Positions 1-8,828 of a DNA stretch of 64,000 nt are shown here, piece after piece; positions within the stretch are counted from its first letter, which is position 1; each line of letters opens with the position of its first letter. Under the pieces are notes generated by a model. That model was not told the origin of the DNA. It did no database searches and saw nothing but the letters and a program-made list of their open reading frames with translations. The stretch is from Sediminicola arcticus (GTDB lineage: Bacteria > Bacteroidota > Bacteroidia > Flavobacteriales > Flavobacteriaceae): contig NZ_JBEXAE010000006.1 in assembly GCF_040566695.1 (NCBI RefSeq), positions 62,001-126,000 on the forward strand. Direction: 5' to 3'. The translations under genes were made by a program, and so were the position numbers.

Positions 1-164
1 CTGCTAGTACCACACACCAACAATTAGATGCTGCGGCCCAAGTAGCTACAGGGGTAACTACAGATCTTATTAGGTTATCGGTAGGTTTAGAAAATCTAGA
101 GGATCTTAAGGCAGATTTGGAACACGCTTTCAAGACCATTACGCTTACAAATTCCGTAACCTAG
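1..164 (+). CDS. metY: O-acetylhomoserine sulfhydrylase (MetY-like), C-terminal end only
   Basis: The last 53 codons of a gene that begins before the window; the reading frame starts at base 3 and stops with TAG at 162-164. The tail reads STTHQQL, then VTTDLIRLSVGLENLEDL, the typical C-terminus of the Cys/Met metabolism PLP-dependent family. The THQQL and GLEN-x2-D motifs resemble O-acetylhomoserine sulfhydrylases, which join O-acetylhomoserine and sulfide into homocysteine. It lies 50 bp upstream of a MetX-containing fusion that would make its substrate, which supports MetY. The family is clear; the exact member is inferred because the catalytic region is outside the window. Confidence 0.8.
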   Translation, partial: ASTTHQQLDAAAQVATGVTTDLIRLSVGLENLEDLKADLEHAFKTITLTNSVT

Positions 165-214
165 TGCTCAATTGGAACCAAAATAATAGTACCAGTAAAT
201 TTTAAGATCCGTTT

Positions 215-3200
215 ATGTTAAAGCATTTAAAGATTAACAAATACACCACCTATAGCGGAAGCAGTTTGGATATAGTATTGTCCTATCAGCTATTTGGACC
301 AGAATTGCATACGGCCCCTATAGTTTTGGTAAACCATGCACTCACGGGTAATTCTGATGTCGCTGGAGAGCACGGATGGTGGTCTGCCTTAATTGGAGAC
401 GATAAGTGCATAGACACCAAAAAATACACCGTGCTTTGTTTTAATATTCCGGGCAATGGGTACGATGGTTTTGTCATAGAAAACTATAAGGATTTTGTGG
501 CAAGGGATATTGCTAATATTTTTTTAGAGGGCTTGAAATTGTTGGATATTAAAAGGCTGTATGCCTTGATCGGGGGTTCCCTTGGAGGCGGTATTGCTTG
601 GGAAATGTCGGTTTTGAATCCTAAGCTCACAGAGCATTTGATACCGGTGGCTTCGGACTGGAAGTCCACGGATTGGTTAATAGCGAACTGTCAGATTCAG
701 GAACAGTTTTTGGTAAATTCCAAACAGCCTGTTCAAGATGCCCGGATGCATGCCATGTTATGCTATAGAACGCCAGAGTCCTTCAAAGAGCGTTTTAAGA
801 GAAGCACCAATGAAGAACTTAAGGTGTTTAATGTGGAAAGCTGGTTGCTACACCACGGGAATAAGTTGCAAGAGCGGTTTCAATTATCGGCCTATAAATT
901 GGCCAACCAATTATTGAAGACTATAGATGTAACTAGGGGTGGAGACGAACGCTTTATAAAATTGCAGAAGAGTGATACCAATATTCATATCATAGGGGTA
1001 GATTCTGATCTGTTCTTTACCGCCAAGGAAAATAAGGAGACCTTTAAACAATGGGCACAGGCCAATAGTAAGGTTACCTATGGAGAAATTCATTCCCTGC
1101 ATGGTCATGATGCTTTTTTAATTGAGTTTAATCAGGTGCAGGAACTTCTAAAAGGTATTTTTGACCAAAATGGAGATTCCAAGAGAATAAAGGTGCTAAA
1201 ATTTGGTGGTAGATCTTTGGCCAATGGGGAAGGAATAGAACGAGTTTTGGATATTATCACGTCCAAAGTTACAGAGGGAGAAAAAATAGCGATAGTATTA
1301 TCTGCGCGAGACAAGGCAACGGATCAACTGGAGGCCATTTTGGAAAAGGCTGCAGAGGGAAAAAATTATGCTCAAGATTTTGAAGCTTTTGAAAAGTACC
1401 AAAGACACACATACAACAATGTGGACCTATCTAAAGAATTTTCAGAGTTGGTGAAATTATTCGAAGGGGTTTCCCTCCTCGGAGATTATAGTTCTAAAAT
1501 CAAGGACCAGGTATTATCTTACGGAGAGCTTATTTCCGCCAAATTACTAACCAAGTTATTGATAGGAAGAGGAATAAAAGCCTTGTTGTTAGATTCAAAA
1601 AATTTAATCAAGACCGATGCCACTTTTGGTGATGCCCAGGTTTTGGATGGCTTGTCTAGGGATAACGTGGTCTACGAATTTGGTAAATTAAAAACGGACT
1701 GCATTCCTATCATTGCAGGTTTTATTGCTTCCAATACAAATAATGTGACCACTACCTTAGGGAGAAATGGCAGTAATTATACGGCCTCGTTATTGGCCAA
1801 CTATTTAAATGCCGAGGAATTACAAAGTTATACCCATGTGGATGGAATTTTTACGGCCAATCCGGATTTAGTACCGGATGCCAAAATTATTTCAGAACTT
1901 TCCTATGGGGAAGCCAATGAGCTTGCGAATTTTGGAACCACGATTTTGCATGCCAAGACTATTATTCCTCTCATAGAGAAGAATATCCCCTTACGAATAT
2001 TAAACACCTTTAACAATGATAATAAGGGAACTCTTATTAGTGCGAAAACAGACGTAGAAGGAATCAAATCCTTATCTGTATTTGAGCATATGTCCCTAAT
2101 TAATTTGGAGGGTCGTGGCCTTTTGGGAAAGGTGGGTGTGGATGCCAGAATTTTTAGGGCCTTGGGTGATAATAAAATTAGTGTTAGTATTATTTCACAG
2201 GGATCCTCTGAAAGGGGTATTGGATTGGTAGTTGCTACTGATAAGGCCGTTTTGGCAAAAATGGCCTTGGAAGAGGAATTTGAGCACGATTTCCATTCCC
2301 AAGATATCAGTATGATTACGGTAGTGGAACACGTCTCCATCATCTCTATTGTAGGAGAGGATTTGAGCACTTTTCACAAGCCCTATAATGCGTTGATAAA
2401 AAACCAGATAGTACCCTTATTATTTAATAATACCGTATCAGGGAAGAATGTGAGTTTGGTATTTAAAAAGACCGACCTGCACAAGGCTCTTAATGTAATG
2501 CACGGTCAGATTTTTGGAATTAGCAAGAAGGTAAATATTGCTATTTTTGGGCATGGGAATGTAGGGGGAACCTTGATAGATCAAATATTGCAATCTTCCA
2601 AGAAGATTGAAAAAAGAAATGGGATACACCTCAATGTCTTTGCAGTAGCGAATTCCAAAAGAGTTCTTTTTAATGCTAAAGGCATATCCAAGAATTGGAA
2701 GTCGGATATAGGTGCCAAGGGCATGGAATACCAACTAAAAGACATTTTCGATTTTGCGAAGAACTATCATTTGGAAAACTTGATAGCCGTTGATAATACA
2801 GCCAATCAGGATTTTGTGGCACATTATTTCGACTTCGTGGAAAACGGATTCGACCTAGTATCTTCCAATAAGATTGCTAATACCTTGGGATTTGATTTTT
2901 ACCAATTATTAAGGGAAGAATTGGACAAACATCAAAAACAATATCTGTACGAAACCAATGTAGGGGCGGGGTTGCCGTTAATAGATACTATAAAATTACT
3001 GCATATGTCTGGGGAGAATATCACCAGAATAAAAGGGGTATTTTCTGGTTCCTTGAGTTATATCTTTAATACTTTTTCTGAAGAGAATACTACTTTTTCC
3101 AGTATCTTGAAGGAAGCAATGGATAAGGGATTTACCGAACCAGATGCAAGGGAGGACCTTTCTGGTAATGACGTAGGTAGAAAATTACTTATTCTGGCCA

Positions 3201-3601
3201 GAGAGCTCGATCTGAGCAATGAGTTCTCGGATATTGAGATCCAAAATTTGATTCCAAGCGAATTAAGAAACGGGAGTGTTTCAGAATTTTTGCAGCATTT
3301 GGAGATATTGGATGAAAAATTTGAGATCATCAAAAAACAACAAAAACCAAATCATGTCCTGCGGTATGTGGGAGATCTTTCAGGGGACTTACAAAAAGAA
3401 AAAGGTGTATTGCAAGTAAAATTAGTCTCGGTACCCAAAGAAAGTGCCTTGGGACAAGTGAAGGGTTCTGATTCTATCATTGAGATTTACACGGAATCCT
3501 ATGGTGAAAAACCTTTAGTAATTCAAGGAGCGGGTGCAGGTGCAGCGGTAACTGCTAGAGGGGTATTTGGAGATATATTACGTATTATTGAGAAAAGTTG
3601 A
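215..3601 (+). CDS. thrA: Fusion of homoserine O-acetyltransferase (MetX-like), aspartokinase and homoserine dehydrogenase
   Basis: A 1128-residue protein with three enzyme blocks. Residues 1 to about 318 are an alpha/beta hydrolase of the MetX type: nucleophile elbow GGSLGG with Ser122, acid near Asp264 (GVDSD) and the MetX motif GHDAFL with His298. Residues 326 to about 765 are aspartokinase (KFGGRSLAN at 329-337, TTLGRNGSN, HVDGIFTANP) followed by ACT-like regulatory segments. Residues about 770-1128 are homoserine dehydrogenase, with Rossmann motif GHGNVGG near 779, GVFSGSLSYI near 940, and EDLSGNDVGRK. One chain could therefore phosphorylate aspartate, reduce the semialdehyde to homoserine and acetylate homoserine for MetY or MetZ. 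Canonical aspartokinase motifs read KFGGTS; here Thr is Arg333. The stop overlaps the region just before the next start, so the genes are probably co-transcribed. Domain calls are firm; activity of each domain is inferred. Confidence 0.92.
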   Translation: MLKHLKINKYTTYSGSSLDIVLSYQLFGPELHTAPIVLVNHALTGNSDVAGEHGWWSALIGDDKCIDTKKYTVLCFNIPGNGYDGFVIENYKDFVARDIANIFLEGLKLLDIKRLYALIGGSLGGGIAWEMSVLNPKLTEHLIPVASDWKSTDWLIANCQIQEQFLVNSKQPVQDARMHAMLCYRTPESFKERFKRSTNEELKVFNVESWLLHHGNKLQERFQLSAYKLANQLLKTIDVTRGGDERFIKLQKSDTNIHIIGVDSDLFFTAKENKETFKQWAQANSKVTYGEIHSLHGHDAFLIEFNQVQELLKGIFDQNGDSKRIKVLKFGGRSLANGEGIERVLDIITSKVTEGEKIAIVLSARDKATDQLEAILEKAAEGKNYAQDFEAFEKYQRHTYNNVDLSKEFSELVKLFEGVSLLGDYSSKIKDQVLSYGELISAKLLTKLLIGRGIKALLLDSKNLIKTDATFGDAQVLDGLSRDNVVYEFGKLKTDCIPIIAGFIASNTNNVTTTLGRNGSNYTASLLANYLNAEELQSYTHVDGIFTANPDLVPDAKIISELSYGEANELANFGTTILHAKTIIPLIEKNIPLRILNTFNNDNKGTLISAKTDVEGIKSLSVFEHMSLINLEGRGLLGKVGVDARIFRALGDNKISVSIISQGSSERGIGLVVATDKAVLAKMALEEEFEHDFHSQDISMITVVEHVSIISIVGEDLSTFHKPYNALIKNQIVPLLFNNTVSGKNVSLVFKKTDLHKALNVMHGQIFGISKKVNIAIFGHGNVGGTLIDQILQSSKKIEKRNGIHLNVFAVANSKRVLFNAKGISKNWKSDIGAKGMEYQLKDIFDFAKNYHLENLIAVDNTANQDFVAHYFDFVENGFDLVSSNKIANTLGFDFYQLLREELDKHQKQYLYETNVGAGLPLIDTIKLLHMSGENITRIKGVFSGSLSYIFNTFSEENTTFSSILKEAMDKGFTEPDAREDLSGNDVGRKLLILARELDLSNEFSDIEIQNLIPSELRNGSVSEFLQHLEILDEKFEIIKKQQKPNHVLRYVGDLSGDLQKEKGVLQVKLVSVPKESALGQVKGSDSIIEIYTESYGEKPLVIQGAGAGAAVTARGVFGDILRIIEKS

Positions 3602-3603
3602 TT

Positions 3604-4767
3604 ATGGAAAAAAAGTTTGAAACGGAAGCTATACGCACCCAAACGAAACGAAGTCAGTATTTGGAGCATTCAACACCTATGTATCTGACCTCAAGTTTTG
3701 TTTTTGAGGACGCAGAAGATATGAGGGCTTCTTTTGCTGAGGAAAAAGAAAGGAATATTTATTCTAGATATAGTAACCCAAATTCGTCAGAGTTCATAGA
3801 AAAGGTATGTAAAATGGAGGGAGCAGAAGAAGGTTTTGCTTTTGCATCGGGAATGGCAGCTGTATTTTCGACTTTTGCTGCCCTTTTGGAAAGTGGAGAC
3901 CATATTATTTCTTCTCGTAGTATTTTTGGTTCTACACACAGCCTTTTTACCCAGTTTTTTCCGAAGTGGAAGATTGATACCACTTATTTCAAAATTGGGG
4001 AGGAAAAAACCATTGAGAGCCTCATCACTTCAAAAACTAAAATTATATATGCAGAATCCCCAACCAATCCAGGAGTAGATATCTTGGATCTTGAGGTGTT
4101 GGGCGTAATTGCCAAAAAGCATAATTTGATTTTTATAGTAGACAATTGTTTTGCCTCTCCATATTTACAGCAACCCATGAAATTTGGAGCTCATTTGGTT
4201 ATACATTCTGGAACAAAACTGATGGATGGTCAGGGTCGTGTAATGGCTGGTATCACCGTGGGAGGTAGGGAGCTAATGGACAAGGTGTACCGTTTTTCCC
4301 GCATAACAGGACCGGCTTTATCTCCCTTTAATGCCTGGGTAATATCTAAAAGTTTAGAAACCTTATCCGTAAGGGTAGACCGTCATTGCGAGAACGCTTT
4401 AAAGCTTGCCCAATTTTTAGAAGATCATCCTAATGTGAATTGGGTGAAATATCCATTTTTAAAGTCGCACCCCCAATATGAAATTGCTAAAAAGCAGATG
4501 AAAGCAGGAGGTTGTGTCGTTGCCTTTGATGTGAAGGGTGGGGTAGAGGCTGGTAAAAAATTCTTTGATGCCATAAAATTACTTTCCTTATCAGCTAATT
4601 TAGGTGATGCACGGAGTATTGTTACACATCCAGCATCTACGACCCATAGTAAGTTGACTAGCGAAGAGCGATTGGGTGCGGGGATTACAGATGGCATGGT
4701 AAGGGTTTCTGTGGGATTGGAACATATAGATGACATTATTGCTGATATAGACCAAGCACTTAGGTAG
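3604..4767 (+). CDS. metZ: O-succinyl/acetylhomoserine sulfhydrylase (MetZ-like PLP enzyme)
   Basis: A 387-residue fold-type I PLP enzyme of the cystathionine gamma-synthase family. Visible marks are SRYSNPN (54-60), ASGMAA (81-86), ESPTNP (151-156), VDNCFASP (179-186) and the PLP lysine Lys205 in SGTKLMDGQG. The DGQG following the lysine is typical of MetZ-type O-succinylhomoserine sulfhydrylases. Because the preceding gene carries a MetX acetyltransferase, the real donor may be O-acetylhomoserine. I chose ATG 3604, three bases after the TGA of the fusion gene; an in-frame TTG at 3598 would overlap that stop. Cystathionine gamma-synthase activity is the main alternative. Sulfide would come from the sulfate-reduction genes just downstream. 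Confidence 0.85.
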   Translation: MEKKFETEAIRTQTKRSQYLEHSTPMYLTSSFVFEDAEDMRASFAEEKERNIYSRYSNPNSSEFIEKVCKMEGAEEGFAFASGMAAVFSTFAALLESGDHIISSRSIFGSTHSLFTQFFPKWKIDTTYFKIGEEKTIESLITSKTKIIYAESPTNPGVDILDLEVLGVIAKKHNLIFIVDNCFASPYLQQPMKFGAHLVIHSGTKLMDGQGRVMAGITVGGRELMDKVYRFSRITGPALSPFNAWVISKSLETLSVRVDRHCENALKLAQFLEDHPNVNWVKYPFLKSHPQYEIAKKQMKAGGCVVAFDVKGGVEAGKKFFDAIKLLSLSANLGDARSIVTHPASTTHSKLTSEERLGAGITDGMVRVSVGLEHIDDIIADIDQALR

Positions 4768-4833
4768 AAGCTGGGGTTATAATAGACTAGAAAAACTGAA
4801 AATTACCGCCTAACAAGCAATACCAAATTTTGC

Positions 4834-4841
4834 TATATTCG
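4834..4841 (+). promoter_or_regulatory. Possible -7 promoter element for the Rrf2 gene
   Basis: TATATTCG differs from the Bacteroidota -7 consensus TAnnTTTG at one base and ends 4 bp before the ATG. If real, the transcript would be nearly leaderless. No convincing -33 TTG lies at the right distance, so this is weak. Confidence 0.25.
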
Positions 4842-4845
4842 TATT

Positions 4846-5256
4846 ATGCTTTCTAAGAAAACCAAGTACGGATTAAAGGCGCTCACCTTTTTGGCAAACC
4901 AAAGAGATAGGGAGCCCGTTCAAATTGCTGAAATAGCGAATCACGAGAATATTTCCCAAAAATTTCTAGAAAGTATTCTACTAACACTTCGTAAAACTGG
5001 TTTTTTAGGTTCTAAAAAAGGAAAGGGTGGAGGTTATTACCTTATAAAAGACCCCAAGGATATTTCAATGACCACCATTATGAGGGTTTTGGAAGGTCCT
5101 ATAGCCCTAATCCCTTGTGTAAGTATTAATTTCTACGAAAAATGTAGTGACTGTCCCGATCAGGAAGCTTGTTCTGTTCATAAACTTATGATTCAAGTTA
5201 GGGATAGTACGTTGCAGGTTTTTGGCAACAATACCCTTGCCGATTTAATGTCCTAA
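4846..5256 (+). CDS. Rrf2-family transcription regulator with cysteine cluster
   Basis: 136 residues with the Rrf2 layout: winged helix-turn-helix in residues 1-70 (KTKYGLKALTFLA, then VQIAEIANHENIS and the GGGYYL wing at 61-66), then a dimer helix and a cysteine cluster C91, C100, C103 and C109. In IscR, NsrR and RirA, cysteines here bind an Fe-S cluster; the B. subtilis cysteine regulator CymR lacks them. The gene sits between methionine genes and the sulfate-reduction operon, so control of sulfur assimilation in response to Fe-S or sulfur status is a reasonable inference. The DNA target is unknown; an inverted repeat in the next intergenic region is a candidate. Confidence 0.88.
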   Translation: MLSKKTKYGLKALTFLANQRDREPVQIAEIANHENISQKFLESILLTLRKTGFLGSKKGKGGGYYLIKDPKDISMTTIMRVLEGPIALIPCVSINFYEKCSDCPDQEACSVHKLMIQVRDSTLQVFGNNTLADLMS

Positions 5257-5333
5257 GCCCAATTACTTAAAATGTCTTCAATTATTTAATAAGGATTTCT
5301 CAAAAAATAGACTTCGTTTCAATTAATCTATTA

Positions 5334-5433
5334 AAACTATAGGGTAAAAGTAGTATTTACGATTCTTTTTCATCTATATATAAAAATAAATTTTATTTTT
5401 GCTTACTCTACTAAGTCCATAGGATTATAGTTT
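5334..5433. promoter_or_regulatory. Cys operon promoter region with flanking inverted repeat
   Basis: TATTTTTG at 5394-5401 matches the -7 consensus TAnnTTTG exactly and lies 44 bp before the DUF2061 start. An exact 8-bp inverted repeat, AAACTATA at 5334-5341 and TATAGTTT at 5426-5433, brackets it. A regulator such as the adjacent Rrf2 protein could use the arms, but the repeat is AT-rich and may be chance. No good -33 element is seen. Confidence 0.45.
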
Positions 5434-5445
5434 AATAAATTTCAC

Positions 5446-5709
5446 ATGATAGCAGAACAATTGATATTAGGCAAAAAAGCAAGTAGTACTAGCTATAAGT
5501 CGGATAGGAAAACAGAGCAACCAAAAAGGAGTATTGTTAAATCTATTAGCTGGAGACTCATAGGTACCATCGATACAATTTTAATTTCTTGGATGGTGAC
5601 AGGGACGGCAAAAGTAGCCTTTTCTATAGGTTTGGTAGAATTGTTTACGAAGATGTTATTGTACTTTTTTCACGAAAGGGCATGGAACGCCATTAACTGG
5701 GGCAAGTAA
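5446..5709 (+). CDS. DUF2061 small membrane protein
   Basis: 87 residues: a charged N-terminal stretch of about 27, then a DUF2061 domain (residues about 29-80) with two hydrophobic segments, SWRLIGTIDTILISWMV and KVAFSIGLVELFTKMLLYFF, ending in HERAWNAINWGK, a hallmark of the family. Function is not known. It is first in line with cysH, cysD and cysN and 37 bp from cysH, so a role tied to sulfate uptake or assimilation is an inference from position only. No dedicated sulfate transporter is visible in the window, but two helices are too few for a stand-alone permease. Confidence 0.85.
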   Translation: MIAEQLILGKKASSTSYKSDRKTEQPKRSIVKSISWRLIGTIDTILISWMVTGTAKVAFSIGLVELFTKMLLYFFHERAWNAINWGK

Positions 5710-5746
5710 TTTGAGATAAAGTTAAAGCACATCAAATTAAGAAAAA

Positions 5747-6373
5747 ATGAAATTTACGGAACAACAAATAAAGGATCTTAACGCTCAATTCAAAGGGATC
5801 CCCCCAGAAGAGATTATTTCTTGGGCCTTTCAATATGCTAAAAATGCTGTGGTAACTACAAATTTTCGTCCTTATGAAGTAGCCATACTTCATGCGGTCA
5901 CGGATGTTGAAAAGGATGTACCAGTAATCTGGTGCGATACGGGTTATAACACCCCCAATACGTATAGACATGCCGAAGAGCTGATTGCTAAATTGGACTT
6001 AAACATAAAGTTATACGTTCCAAAGCAAACAGTAGCGCATAGAGATGCTGTTATGGGTATTCCAGGTATTGAGGACCCTACTAAGCATGATATTTTTACA
6101 GAACAGGTGAAATTGGAGCCTTTTAAACGGGCTATGGTTGAACATAAGCCAGATGTATGGTTCACCAATTTAAGAAAGGGTCAGACTGCACTGCGCAATA
6201 CCCTAGATGTTTTGAGTCTGAGTAAGGATGGGGTCCTTAAGGTGAGTCCATTTTATCATTGGAATGATGTTCAGTTGGATGCTTACCTCGCACAGCGTGG
6301 TCTGCCCAATGAACATAAATATTGTGATCCTACCAAGGTGTTAGAAAACCGTGAATGTGGTTTGCATAACTAA
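5747..6373 (+). CDS. cysH: Phosphoadenosine phosphosulfate (or APS) reductase CysH
   Basis: 208 residues of the PAPS reductase family, which reduces activated sulfate to sulfite with thioredoxin or glutaredoxin. Seen: the nucleotide-binding region VIWCDTGYNTPNTY, the FTNLRKGQTALR motif, and the C-terminal catalytic ECGLH with Cys204. APS reductases carry two extra cysteine pairs that bind a 4Fe-4S cluster; here the only cysteines are in WCDTG, KYCDP and ECGLH, so no such cluster is expected. That points to PAPS as substrate, yet no APS kinase (cysC) lies in this cluster and CysN has no kinase fusion. A cluster-free APS reductase is the alternative. It precedes cysD by 63 bp. Confidence 0.92.
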   Translation: MKFTEQQIKDLNAQFKGIPPEEIISWAFQYAKNAVVTTNFRPYEVAILHAVTDVEKDVPVIWCDTGYNTPNTYRHAEELIAKLDLNIKLYVPKQTVAHRDAVMGIPGIEDPTKHDIFTEQVKLEPFKRAMVEHKPDVWFTNLRKGQTALRNTLDVLSLSKDGVLKVSPFYHWNDVQLDAYLAQRGLPNEHKYCDPTKVLENRECGLHN

Positions 6374-6436
6374 TAAAAAAGACAAAAATCAACTTTTCTA
6401 GATCCTGTTGGGTTAGGAAAATTTAAAATAAATAGT

Positions 6437-7384
6437 TTGGAAACAGCAATATTAGGTTCACAAAGAATATCAAAAAGTTCAGAAACAAGGGTTTTGCAAA
6501 CCAATGCCTTAGAAAATGAGGCTATTTACATTTTTAGGGAAGTAATGGCTCAGTTTGAAAGACCTGTGTTGTTGTTTTCTGGAGGTAAGGACTCTATTAC
6601 CTTGGTTAGACTGGCACAAAAAGCATTTTTTCCTGCAAAAATTCCCTTTCCTTTAATGCATATTGATACTGGTCACAATTTTCCTGAAACCATAGAATTT
6701 CGCGATAGATTAGCTAAAGAGTTGGGTGTGGAGCTGATCATTCGTAATGTTCAGGACTCCATTGACCAAGGGAAAGTAGTGGAGGAGTCCGGTAAATATG
6801 CTAGCAGGAATATGTTGCAAACCACAACGCTTTTAGATGCTATTGAGGAATTTAAATTTGATGCCTGTATAGGTGGTGCCAGAAGAGATGAAGAAAAGGC
6901 AAGGGCAAAAGAACGTATTTTTTCTGTCCGTGACGACTTTGGCCAGTGGGATGAGAAAAATCAACGTCCTGAATTGTTCGATATGCTAAATGGAGAAATC
7001 GAAATTGGTCAGAATGTGAGAGTTTTCCCTATCAGCAACTGGACAGAATTGGATGTGTGGAGCTATATCCAAAAGGAAGATATTGAAATACCTTCTATTT
7101 ATTTTGCTCATCAACGTCATATTTTCGTGAGGGACGGACTGATCTGGTCCGCCGAAGACGGAGTAGTTTTTCGTGCAGAAGATGAAAAGGTAGAGGAAAG
7201 AACAGTGAGATTTAGAACCGTAGGGGATATGTCCTGTACGGCTGCCGTTTTATCCCATGCAGATACCATTGATAAGGTGGTTGCTGAAATACGGGAATCA
7301 AAAATTTCTGAGCGAGGAGCCCGTATAGATGATAAACGGTCCGAAGCGGCCATGGAAAAACGCAAGCAACAAGGATATTTTTAG
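6437..7384 (+). CDS. cysD: Sulfate adenylyltransferase small subunit CysD
   Basis: 315 residues, ATP-pyrophosphatase family. The PP-loop is SGGKDS at residues 48-53, followed by HIDTGHNFPET and the GGARRDEEKARAKER motif characteristic of CysD, ending with the usual EAAMEKRKQQGYF. With CysN it forms ATP sulfurylase, making APS from ATP and sulfate. The start is TTG at 6437, chosen because the protein then has the family's normal N-terminal helix before the PP-loop; the first ATG would remove about 36 residues including part of that helix. It precedes cysN by 86 bp in the same operon. Confidence 0.93.
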   Translation: METAILGSQRISKSSETRVLQTNALENEAIYIFREVMAQFERPVLLFSGGKDSITLVRLAQKAFFPAKIPFPLMHIDTGHNFPETIEFRDRLAKELGVELIIRNVQDSIDQGKVVEESGKYASRNMLQTTTLLDAIEEFKFDACIGGARRDEEKARAKERIFSVRDDFGQWDEKNQRPELFDMLNGEIEIGQNVRVFPISNWTELDVWSYIQKEDIEIPSIYFAHQRHIFVRDGLIWSAEDGVVFRAEDEKVEERTVRFRTVGDMSCTAAVLSHADTIDKVVAEIRESKISERGARIDDKRSEAAMEKRKQQGYF

Positions 7385-7470
7385 ACTTAATCCATAATTG
7401 GGAGCGTGCAAACCATAATCAAGAGACAATAAAATAATAAATCCTTTCCTCAAGAGAGGTAAATAAAGAA

Positions 7471-8718
7471 ATGGAAGTACTAAAAATAGCAACGGCAGGA
7501 AGTGTAGATGATGGGAAGAGTACCTTAATAGGAAGGTTGCTTTACGATACAAAATCACTCACAGATGATAAGCTGGAGGCCATAGAACGAAGTAGCAGGC
7601 AGCGAGGCTATGATTATTTAGATTTCTCTTTAGCTACGGACGGACTAGTGGCAGAAAGGGAACAGGGCATTACCATTGATGTGGCCCATATCTATTTCTC
7701 TACTCCTACCAAGAGTTATATTATTGCCGATACCCCTGGGCACGTAGAGTATACTAGGAATATGGTTACTGGCGCATCTACCTCCCAAGTTGCCATTATT
7801 CTAATAGATGCCAGAAAAGGGGTGATTGAACAGACCTATCGTCATTTCTTCATCAATAACCTTTTAAAGGTAAAAGATGTCATCGTTGCGGTCAATAAAA
7901 TGGATCTGGTAGATTTTTCAGAAGAAGTGTTCAACGATATCAAAAGGGATTTTGAAGCCCTGAATGCGAAAAGCACCTACCAAGAGCAACATGTGAGCTA
8001 TATTCCTGTAAGCGCGCTTAAAGGGGACAATATCGTGGTAAAATCTGATGCCATGGCTTGGTACGATGGAAACACGATACTGGGGCATTTGGAAAATTTA
8101 CAGGCTGTAGATGTATATGAAAAAGGGCAGGTACGTTTTCCGGTTCAAACGGTCATCCGACCCAAAAAAGATGAATATCATGATTTTAGAGGCTATGCCG
8201 GTAAAATTTACGGTGGTAGTTTAAAAGTGGGCGACAACGTAACTGTTTTACCTTCCTTGACACAATCCAAAGTAAAGGAAATCTACTTTTTTGATAAAAA
8301 ATATGATGAAGCTGTTGCTGGCAGTTCTGTTAATATCACCTTGGAAGATGATATCAATATCACTAGAGGGGATATGTTGGTAAAGAGCAATGAACTGCCA
8401 AAAATAGATAAGCAGATTTCGGCAACGGTATGTTGGATGGATAGTAAACAATTACAACCTGGAACCAAATACTTAGTACAACATAATACCAATAAGGTGC
8501 TTTCCAAGATTGATGCCATTAATAATGTGGTGTCTACGGAATATACTGGGGTGCATGATGCCAATAATAAATTGGCTTTGAACGAAATAGGGGAAGTGAT
8601 TATCAAACTGAGTAGACCTATTTATTTTGATGCCTACAAAGACAACAAATCCAACGGGTCATTTATTTTAATAGATACCCAATCTAATACAACGGCAGGG
8701 GTTGGTTTTATAAACTGA
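7471..8718 (+). CDS. cysN: Sulfate adenylyltransferase GTPase subunit CysN
   Basis: 415 residues of the EF-Tu-like GTPase family. Seen: P-loop GSVDDGKS (10-17), EREQGITID switch I, DTPGH (87-91) and NKMD (142-145), followed by two beta-barrel domains. CysN couples GTP hydrolysis to APS synthesis by CysD. The protein ends at the normal CysN length with no CysC APS-kinase extension, unlike the fused NodQ or CysNC proteins. It follows cysD and precedes sulfite reductase by 110 bp, a gap in which I see no clear terminator. Confidence 0.95.
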   Translation: MEVLKIATAGSVDDGKSTLIGRLLYDTKSLTDDKLEAIERSSRQRGYDYLDFSLATDGLVAEREQGITIDVAHIYFSTPTKSYIIADTPGHVEYTRNMVTGASTSQVAIILIDARKGVIEQTYRHFFINNLLKVKDVIVAVNKMDLVDFSEEVFNDIKRDFEALNAKSTYQEQHVSYIPVSALKGDNIVVKSDAMAWYDGNTILGHLENLQAVDVYEKGQVRFPVQTVIRPKKDEYHDFRGYAGKIYGGSLKVGDNVTVLPSLTQSKVKEIYFFDKKYDEAVAGSSVNITLEDDINITRGDMLVKSNELPKIDKQISATVCWMDSKQLQPGTKYLVQHNTNKVLSKIDAINNVVSTEYTGVHDANNKLALNEIGEVIIKLSRPIYFDAYKDNKSNGSFILIDTQSNTTAGVGFIN

Positions 8719-8828
8719 TTCCCTTAGTAAATTATTAAAGTGAGATCGTCCTTTTAAATTTATCCTACTAAACACATAGAATAAATAGGGATATTAAAAA
8801 AAGCTAATATTAAAAGAGAAGCATTCTT

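Noticed and set aside
1903..2370. A 155-codon minus-strand frame
   Set aside because: It lies wholly inside the aspartokinase region of the fusion gene and is a shadow of its codon use.
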